The notes under the pieces were generated by a model that worked only from the letters and a program-made list of their open reading frames with translations, was not told the origin of the DNA and made no database searches. From positions 18,025,695 through 18,089,694 of the forward strand of contig OU964924.1 in the NCBI GenBank assembly GCA_918807975.1: 64,000 nucleotides of DNA, written 5' to 3'. A program made the position numbers and the translations under genes. Within the stretch, counting starts at the first letter, position 1. Each line of letters opens with the position of its first letter. The DNA comes from Aplidium turbinatum. Its lineage: Eukaryota; Chordata; Ascidiacea; Aplousobranchia; Polyclinidae. Positions 57,101-64,000 of this stretch are shown piece by piece.

Positions 57101-60100
57101 ACTTCGTGAAAAAGATTTAGATAATTTAAACGGTCTTAAAGAATGCCGAAAGCAAGAAAAGCCTACGTTGCTCTTGCCCGCAAAACAGCAGCTGATCGCA
57201 TGGCTTTCTCATGCGGTATGGAAGTTTCAAAGTAGATGGTAGAGTAACTTGCACTGCTGGAATAGTCACGTAACTATTCACTGCAATATTAAGTAAACCA
57301 GCTAAATTAGACGCGCTATTTTCAACGAGGCCTTCCCGCTGTGAGACAATTATGATTCAACAGAACGCATTGTTTTCTTCGCAATGTGTGAGAATTAAAT
57401 CGAAAACCGATAAAAGAAAAGGTGTTTAATGGTCTTGGTCGCAGATATTGCCTGCATTAACGACGTCTCTTACCGCTATTATCATCTAGCTAACCTGACA
57501 TCATTGTTTTATGCGGCCGGTAAGGTTTGACATCGACTTCAACGATCATGGAATGTTACGTTATAATAAGAACGATTATATCCCACACGCAAAAATAAAA
57601 AAATGATCTCCTCTTTCTGTTTTGTCTCGTGAGCTTTGCATATTGCTCAACAAGTGCATAAAGTTTAGAATTGACAAGAAATCATTGAATTTGAAAATTA
57701 AGTTTGAATCACTGCAAATAAACGTATTCAAAAGTTTTACTTAGGCCGACGCGATTTCACACTTACGTAATCTACGTCGACAATGATTTTTAGTGCGTTC
57801 ATTTTGAAAATTGCCGAGCTGGAGACAACAGCTTGTCCCGTGTTAGTTGAACTTGTCTTTTTAAGGTGAAAATCACTTGCGAACATCTCGACCTTTACTC
57901 GAGTATAGCCTACTGTATTCAATAAAAGACTATAAAGACTTTCGATAAAAAACAGAAGAGAAAACACTTCGCAGTTGTTAACGCTTTGAAAGTAATTAGC
58001 GAAACGAGGTTAATAAAACTGATAGTGGGTTTTCACTCTGCTTGAGATCATGATTTTTTGCGTTTTATTTCGATAACTTCACTGTCTTGATTGTTGTTAT
58101 TCACTCGCACGAAAAGGAAATGAATCGGCTTGTTTTCCAACAGTTCCAATTATGAGCTAACAATATCAAAATTTTTACGACTAGGCGTACTGCATGCGTA
58201 AAACTAATCCTTTCAAGCAGCGCTTCTAATAAATTCAGTTTGGGACCTATTTGTTAATATAAACAAGACACTAAGCTTGATCAAAGACTATTTTAATTGA
58301 GTAAAATAGCGTTATGGTTATGACGTCATCACCTTTCTCGCCCCCCAAGGTTTTTTGAAAAATCGGCGCCTATGGAAAGAAATTTGGCACGGTCGCAACA
58401 CCTTCAGAAAAATTTAAGATATGAAGGGAAAATAAAACAAAGACAATGTTACAAAAAAAATCATGTTTATGTCTATAAGTTAGTACTTTTGAATAGTTAA
58501 AATGATTAGTTTGGATCAACAAATGTGTGGCCTACAGCTTGGATTGAAAGGAAATTATCGGGTACCGTAGCCTAGTTATCCCGACCAGCAAAAATTTGTT
58601 CCAAGAACACAGTTCATTTTTACATTGTAGGAACAGAATGAAAAGGCTAACCAAATGTGTGGCCTATCGTGTTAACGTCGCTAAACGTTGAAATCGAGTA
58701 GAAAAGGGAGCTTTTGCTGACTAGGATACTTTGAAACTGAGAAACATTCACAGAAGCCTTTCGATTTGTTCCAAGAACCCAGCTAGCCTAACAGTTCATT
58801 TTTACATTGTAGTAACAGAATAAAAAGGCTAACCAAATGTGTGGCCTACTGTAGGCCGCCTACAGCTTGGATTGAAAGGAAATTATCGGGTGCCGTAGCC
58901 CAGTTATCCCGACCAGCAAAAATTGCCGTTTTTACATCGTTTTAACGTCGCTAAATGTTGAAATCGTGTAGAAAAGAGAACTTTGCTGACTAGGATACGT
59001 TGAAGCTGAGAAACATTCTTTCGAATTGTTCCAAGAACCCATTTAGCATAACATTTCATTTGTACATTGATTCAACGTCTGAATACATTATCTTAAAAAT
59101 GCAACGTATCGTAGGGCTTCTGTGAATGTTTTTCAGTTTCAACGTATCCTAGTCAGCAAAGTTTTCTTTTCTACACGATTTCAACGTTTAGCGACGTTAA
59201 AACGATAGGCCACACATTTGGTTAGCATTTTTATTCTGTTACTACAATGTAAAAATGAACTGTTAGGCTAACTGGGTTCTTGGAACAAATTTTTGCTGGT
59301 CGGGATAACTAGGCTACGGTACCCGATAATTTCCTTTCAATCTAAGCTGTAGGTCACACATTTGTTGATCCAAACTAATCATTTTAACTATTCAAAAGTA
59401 CTAACTTATAGACATAAACATGATTTTTTTTGTAACATTGTCTTTGTTTTATTTTCCCTTCATATCTTAAATTTTTCCGAAGGTGTTGCGACCGTGCCAA
59501 ATTTCTTTCAACTCAATAACTTACTTCGGTCACAAGCACGTTTTAACTTCGCGTTTTGTCGCTTCTACATTTTTCTCGACCTTTGCTATGTTGACGTGTA
59601 TTGTTTTTAATATGATGGTCAGAAATAAAACTAACTGAACTGATATGACGAATTTTAATTTAATAGTTCAAACATTTTATTTTTATTCCTTTCTGCACGA
59701 TTTCAACGTTTAGCGACGTTAAAACGATGTAAAAACGGCAATTGTAATTAGGCTACGGTACCCGATAATTTCCTTTTAAAAATTTCAAAAACTCGCCGAA
59801 TAGGGCACTCGCCGAAAAAGGCTCTCGCCGAATAGGGAACTCGCCGAATCGGACTAGTCGAATCGGACTCGCCGAAACGGGCCATTCCGTAACAGACAAG
59901 TGATACAAAGTTCTTACACTCTACTGTATATCGACACAACGGAGGAATGTTTGGTAATTTGGTTCCTAGTCAACAAATTACGTGTTCTCTTTGGTAACGT
60001 TGAACCCAGGACTAACAATAACAAAATATGAGAAGTATGTCGTAATAATGAAATGCGTATTGACTGCGCAGTTGCAGAGTCGGTCTGCAAATACTACACT

Positions 60101-60546
60101 AGGTCACAATCTTTTAAGGTCCTACTCTGTCTCCGGACACGACAACATCTTTCCTACTTCGACTTCCTCTGGTAAAACGCACATGAACGATTAACTGCTC
60201 TTAACCTTGTAAGGACAAATGTATGAAGTAAATCTCTAACTAAAATGTGATGGCAAGGAACATAATAATATTTGACTGAGGTACATTTCAGACAAACATC
60301 AATGTGGCGGACGACCGGTTGCAATCGCTGTTGCTACAAGTTCACGTCAACAACTTGCAAAGAGTGCAGTACCTCTCTGGTTCCACCCAGCAGTTTCTTA
60401 AAAACGAAATGAAGCGTCGAGAACAAGAACTGAAGATGCAAGTCGAGCTCGAAGTGAAAACATTGCGACGGGAACTCGCTCAGATAAAGCAAAATGCTGA
60501 ACAACAAAACGGTAGCACTGCTTCGTCACAATGTGTAATACTTTGA
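54104..60546 (+). CDS. Five-exon coiled-coil protein with C-terminal CaaX box, family unknown
   Basis: Exons: 54104-54214, 55499-55579, 55978-56184, 56460-56627, 60292-60546. All five are phase 0, total 822 bp (273 residues plus TGA), with GT-AG borders throughout. The start ATG (54104) is the first in a frame that opens after a TGA at 54011. An exon upstream spliced at 54025 is an alternative. The N-terminus is serine-rich (SSSITDSSASSRSSSRSSG). The middle is helical (DEKIIQIAEAMVNDFKADIM, EETKKLVSAITKVNKQAQEK, and a tryptophan pair in EILWGELG/STDWQDTA). The last exon is a strong coiled coil (LKNEMKRREQELKMQVELEV) ending CVIL. C-V-I-L fits geranylgeranyl CaaX rules, so the protein may be membrane-anchored (inference). 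Divergent to CCDC33. Confidence 0.82.
54323..55452. mobile_element. Possible hAT-type element in the first intron of the CaaX gene
   Basis: CAGTGGCGTACGCAAGAGGG at the left and CTGCGTACGCCAACTG at the right are inverted repeats with one extra base. Flanks ACCAAAAG and ACTAGAAC agree at 5 of 8 positions, so the duplication is decayed or absent. No transposase was seen. Confidence 0.45.
56660..59889. mobile_element. Large foldback element (3.2 kb) in the last intron of the CaaX gene
   Basis: Left arm from 56660 and right arm ending at 59889 are long inverted copies, for example CGGCGAGTGCCCTATTCGGC against GCCGAATAGGGCACTCGCCG. They continue inward through the ATTATCGGGTACCGTAGCC and TTTCAACGTTTAGCGACGTT blocks to a centre near 59090. 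The left arm also carries a roughly 300-bp internal duplication (58550-58700 and 58860-59010). The direct repeat TAACAGACA flanks it (56651-56659 and 59890-59898). Long TIRs and a 9-bp duplication are Mutator-like. The left arm is interrupted by the element at 57005-58374. Confidence 0.82.
57005..58374. mobile_element. hAT-like element (1.37 kb) inserted in the left arm of the foldback
   Basis: Ends CATACGCGCCGACTT and AAATCGGCGCCTATG are inverted repeats, with exact 8-bp duplication GAAAGAAA (56997-57004 and 58375-58382). The right arm of the foldback (59490-59540) preserves the uninterrupted target (TGAAAGAAATTTGGCACGG in reverse), proving the insertion. A G/C hairpin GGGGGGCGGCGCCCCCC sits next to the left end. 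Confidence 0.9.
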
Positions 60547-60844
60547 CGCCATAATAGTTCGCTTAAAAGAAATTCAATTATACAGACGGTAACAAGGATT
60601 GCGTTGGAGCAAGGTGCGATCATACAGGGAATAATAATTCGACTAACCAGTTATGTTTATACGCTTAATTGGCTCCTAAGATACTTAGTGCAAGACGTTA
60701 CTGCCAGTTCGTGCATAATATCGTTCTCTCAAGTTGTTGCTTCATCGGCTAATCACTAATTGACAATTCAAAAGGATACATTGAACGAAATGATAACGAA
60801 ACCACAAAAAGGCTGTTCTTTAGCAGCTTTTCGGAGTAGGTAGT

Positions 60845-62400
60845 AGTAATACCAGTCCAGTTTTAATCCGGTGATGTCCCCGTTACTGAGGGTGGCGGAA
60901 TTCACCTCCAAGTGCCGCAATTGCCTTCACACCCTGCCTCCATATCGATTTGTCTAACGCGTCCTCTCTTGTCAAACCCGTTTTGCTGCTTTCCTCTTCA
61001 ACTTGCCTTTTCCTCGTTTTCTTGGGTCTTCCTTGTTTTCTACGACCCTCCACTTGCAACTCCAGCGCTCTTCTCTCACCTTCACCACCTCACTCCATTC
61101 GTCTTCGCTAACTCATCAACACTCTCATTCAAGTTTTCAACCCAAGCAAGTTCATAAGTTCTTCGGTATTCCTTTTTTCCATCAGCCTCACACAACACAT
61201 TGCTCTCACCATCGCTCTTTCAGTTCTTCTTAAAATCGCCAAATCGTTTTCCCGTAAGCACCATATCTCACCTCCGTACAGAATTGCAGATCTCACGCAA
61301 CTAGTATAAATTCTTCCAATTATTTTTAACAGAAATCTACTACATAACAACTCTCCACACTCTCTGAATTTCACCTAACCAAACCTTACTCTTGCAGTCA
61401 ATGCCGCTTCACAACCACCACTGACATTCAATCTATTTCCTGGGTAGAAAAAGGCATTCACAGATTCAACTTCGTCATTCAGCTTTTCAACAGGACCATC
61501 CATTCTTTCTTCAATCTTCTTGCATCTTTGACATTCAAAACAATCTCTGGATCTGCATGTCACCTTATTCATCTTTGCCCAATGCCCATCCTCCATGCAT
61601 CCACTTCCTGCATTTCGTACACATAACAGAATTTCCCTTTACTCTTCATCCACATACGCCACAAGGGTCGATTTTGCTCATTGTGGTTTCCCCTTCCGTT
61701 CCACTTATTACAATCTTTGTCTTTTTGATGTTCACACGCATACCTTTACATCGAAGCGACTCCTTCCACTTCTCAAATTTTCTCTCAGATTTTCCTTTGT
61801 GTCACTCAACAAAACCAAATCATCGGCGTACAGTATTTCCATCAGTGAATCTTCTCTTACACATTCAGTAATCACATCAAGCACAATGGCAAAATTAAAG
61901 GAGAGAGGACAGAACCCTGGTGTACACCAACCTTCACCGAAAACTCGTCTGAGTGAGGGCAGATCCAACGCGAACTCTCGTCCTTGAACCGTCTCATTAC
62001 TGCTTGCTCGAGTGCCTCTGGTATTTCTTTTTTTCTCATTGGCTTGCCTATTCAATCACTCTTCTTGGAACTATCAAACGCCTTTTCCGTGTCCACGAAT
62101 CACATGTACAAGTTCTTTTCCTTGTCCCGATATTCTTATTGCAACCTTCTCAAAATAAAAATAGCATCTGTCGTTCCCTTCATACGCATAAATCCACACT
62201 GCATCTCGTCCAGCTTCACCACAGATCCCATTTTATTTTCCAACACCTTTTCCACTACCTTCATTGCATGCTCCAAGAGTTTTACTCATCTATATGCCCC
62301 ACAATCTATTACATCACTCTTTCCCTTTAGGATTTGTATCACCACGCTTGTCTTCCATTCATTTGGCATTCCTTTTCCATCTAACACACGTTGAGTAGGA
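60845..62400 (-). mobile_element. LINE copy B: reverse transcriptase to 3' end
   Basis: Leftward reading shows FVDTEKAFDS-like, then VHQGSVLSPLIFAIVLDV (in pieces) and the catalytic block MEILYADDLVLLSDTKENLR. A cysteine cluster follows (CGVCGRRVKGNSVMCTKCRK), then GRIYTSCVRSAILYGGEIWC, RRTERAMVRAMCCVRLMEKR and the 3' end GGATTAAAACTGGACTGGTA. Three or more frame breaks are present. It is 5'-truncated near 62400. It gives the reference for the older copy at 1-1655. Confidence 0.85.
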
Positions 62401-62900
62401 CTGCTAGGGCTGCTAAAAGCCTCGGCCAGAGGCTCACACGTTATTTCAACCGAAAGAAACTGTTTTGCACATGCAATAGCCTACTTCCATAATAGGTCAA
62501 GACTTGTCCGAAAGCTGTCGCTTCCTCATTTCTTGATTCCGTTCATTCATAGGTATGCTTGACGAAATTTGTTCAGGAATCAGTGATAACAATAAATAAT
62601 AATCACTTAGTGTTGCAATAAAATGAAGGCTGTTCAAATTTTTCCTAGCTCAACAACCGGGATCAGGTGCAAAGTGCCAAGTGTTTGGCGGGATGAAGGG
62701 AACGTTCGACAGGATGGAAAGTTATCGACGTGCGTAAGACTTAAAACACCAAATTTAATACAATGCTTCAAACTGGATAGGTGCATAAACACACTTTTTG
62801 CTTGACATTGCAACGATCTACTCATTGCCAATTCTGGCTGCGATTCATAAAAGTCAACTTCAGCCTCGGTTGTAGTAGGCCTAATATAGAAATTTTGGAA
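62400..62900. other. Intergenic stretch, nothing definite
   Basis: No gene, tRNA or inverted repeat is supported. The two short frames (62623-62805 + and 62634-62831 -) are complementary shadows of each other. Confidence 0.4.
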
Positions 62901-62903
62901 ATT

Positions 62904-63213
62904 TTGTTTGTTTGTTTATTTGTTTATCTTTATCCTGCATTGCGGGAAAGCGGACTTGAGCGCTATGCATCGGTGTACGCCTTCCGACGTACACCTGACC
63001 CACGCTGCAGCCGACTGCAATGTCTGTTTCCGGTTGTCTACTCTATTTATGACTGAAATTTGGTACTACTCATTACTCGAAATCGATCACTGGGTAGAGG
63101 CAATTATCGTAAAGTTTCTTGCCCAGAGAAACAACAGCAAGTGCGGGTGGCTGGAGTCGAACATACAGGCTCTCGACTGCGAGGCCAACCTAACCACTCG
63201 GCCACTGCTGCCG
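62904..63213 (-). mobile_element. SINE-2 (tRNA-derived), second copy
   Basis: Minus strand: AGTGGCCGAGTGGTTAGG (A-box), TGTATGTTCGACTCCAG (B-box), the same body as 41821-42143 (CGATGCATAGCGCTCAAG and others) and an (AAAC/AAAT)n tail. High similarity suggests recent activity. Confidence 0.88.
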
Positions 63214-63359
63214 ATTAATTAATCTCACACCACAAAGAGCAGTTGTAACTAGAAATACGGTAAAATTACTTTGAGTTTCTACAGCAATGAAGTCTCAACT
63301 GCTTTAATCGAGAGGTACCTTTATGGGTTGGAAAGGTCTTTTCCTATTTTATAGAACAA

Positions 63360-63622
63360 AAGCGGACCTGCCCCGGCCAACCTTGGTTAAGCATAACATA
63401 ATTCGAACAGGAGGGCGGCTGCTTCCATTCCAACATGTACATTGTACAAGTAGGGTTTTGTTCTCACATCGGCCTGCAAATTCGGCGCGGAGGAACAAAC
63501 TGCTGACCGTGTCATTCTTGAATGTCCCATTTACAAGGCACCAAATGGAATGCATGGAAAAGCAACACTTGACGAAGCTACACTCACCTGACTTTCCATC
63601 ACCTGCCCTGAAATTTGAACAA
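63360..63622 (+). mobile_element. LINE C-terminal fragment, same family as 19451-20188
   Basis: The plus strand encodes CKFGAEEQTADRVILECPIY and LSITCPEI-stop, parallel to CGATEQTADHVIHHC and LKISCPPI-stop of the 19.5 kb copy. The frame is interrupted at least once (TGA before LSITCPEI). Only the last part of the element is present. Confidence 0.75.
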
Positions 63623-64000
63623 TCCTGTCTCATACGAAAGAAGAAGAAAAGATTTAGATGTGCGAGCAGCTGTTGAAAACTCGAAGACACACACCAACTA
63701 AAACATTAGACTGCTTTTTTCCTCAAACGTTCAGTAACTTTACCATTCACGCTTCCGGGTTTTTTAGTTTCCAAAACTAAATAATAATATTAAGAATTTA
63801 CTTGTTGCTGTTCTAAGCTTTACTGTTTTTTGCAATTTCTGATCAGGTGGCCAGGTCTTCATTTTGAGCCTACTATGTAGACTAGCCTACGCATTTCGCT
63901 TTTAAAATAGTTGAAAGCAAATGAAACTAAAGCTATGTTTATCTCAAGCTAACAGCAATCAGATTACTACTACTTCCTTTCTATTTCAAGATATTTTTCC

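Noticed and set aside
60912-62394. Several plus-strand frames of 75-136 codons
   Set aside because: They are antisense shadows of the minus-strand LINE copy B.
1-64000. CRISPR array, bacterial operons, retrovirus or LTR element
   Set aside because: No regularly spaced repeats, no operon-like gene packing, and no paired LTRs or gag/pol/env-type sequence were seen.

Overview
The window is animal (metazoan) nuclear DNA. Three spliced protein genes can be rebuilt exon by exon with GT-AG boundaries and mostly matching phases, plus one single-exon gene. The spaces between and inside them are crowded with transposable elements. The AT-rich background, short-to-medium introns, abundant tRNA-derived SINEs and a vertebrate-like gene set (ATAD5, CCDC33) suggest an invertebrate deuterostome, perhaps a tunicate. 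That placement is inference and was not tested.

Layout. 1-12.4 kb (+): the 3' part of an ATAD5/ELG1-type AAA+ clamp-unloader gene, eight exons ending at 12351, with the upstream Walker A exon outside the window. A LINE, a small inverted-repeat element and a hAT relic lie in or beside its introns. 12.4-23.2 kb: no host gene seen. This stretch holds a hAT-like MITE, a U2 snRNA-derived pseudogene, a short TIR element, an Academ-like DNA transposon relic carrying an XPG-type nuclease, several SINEs, a 1.5 kb hAT element with 8-bp target duplication and a SINE inside it, and a 5'-truncated LINE with an 11-bp target duplication. 23.3-24.0 kb (-): an intact one-exon gene for a 227-residue single-pass membrane protein I do not recognise. 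24-37 kb: repeats again, including a 128-bp tandem repeat, LINE pieces, and a Penelope-like relic between two oppositely oriented SINEs.

37.0-53.7 kb (-): a CCDC33 orthologue. Seventeen exons encode two C2-like domains followed by a C-terminal coiled coil. Its longest intron holds a nested stack: two SINEs and a smaller hAT element inside a larger hAT element, each hAT with its own 8-bp duplication. 54.1-60.5 kb (+), divergent from CCDC33 across about 0.45 kb: a five-exon, 273-residue coiled-coil protein ending in a CaaX prenylation box (CVIL). I could not name it. Its last intron carries a 3.2 kb foldback element whose left arm is split by a further hAT-like element. 60.8-64 kb: LINE and SINE copies.

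ATAD5 acts in PCNA unloading. CCDC33 is known mainly from testis and ciliated-cell expression. The divergent CaaX coiled-coil gene could share a promoter with CCDC33 and so a cell type, but only the arrangement supports this. The most original items are the CaaX coiled-coil gene, the nested foldback in its intron, the four tRNA-derived SINE families (one sharing its 3' tail with a longer element), and the U2-derived pseudogene.
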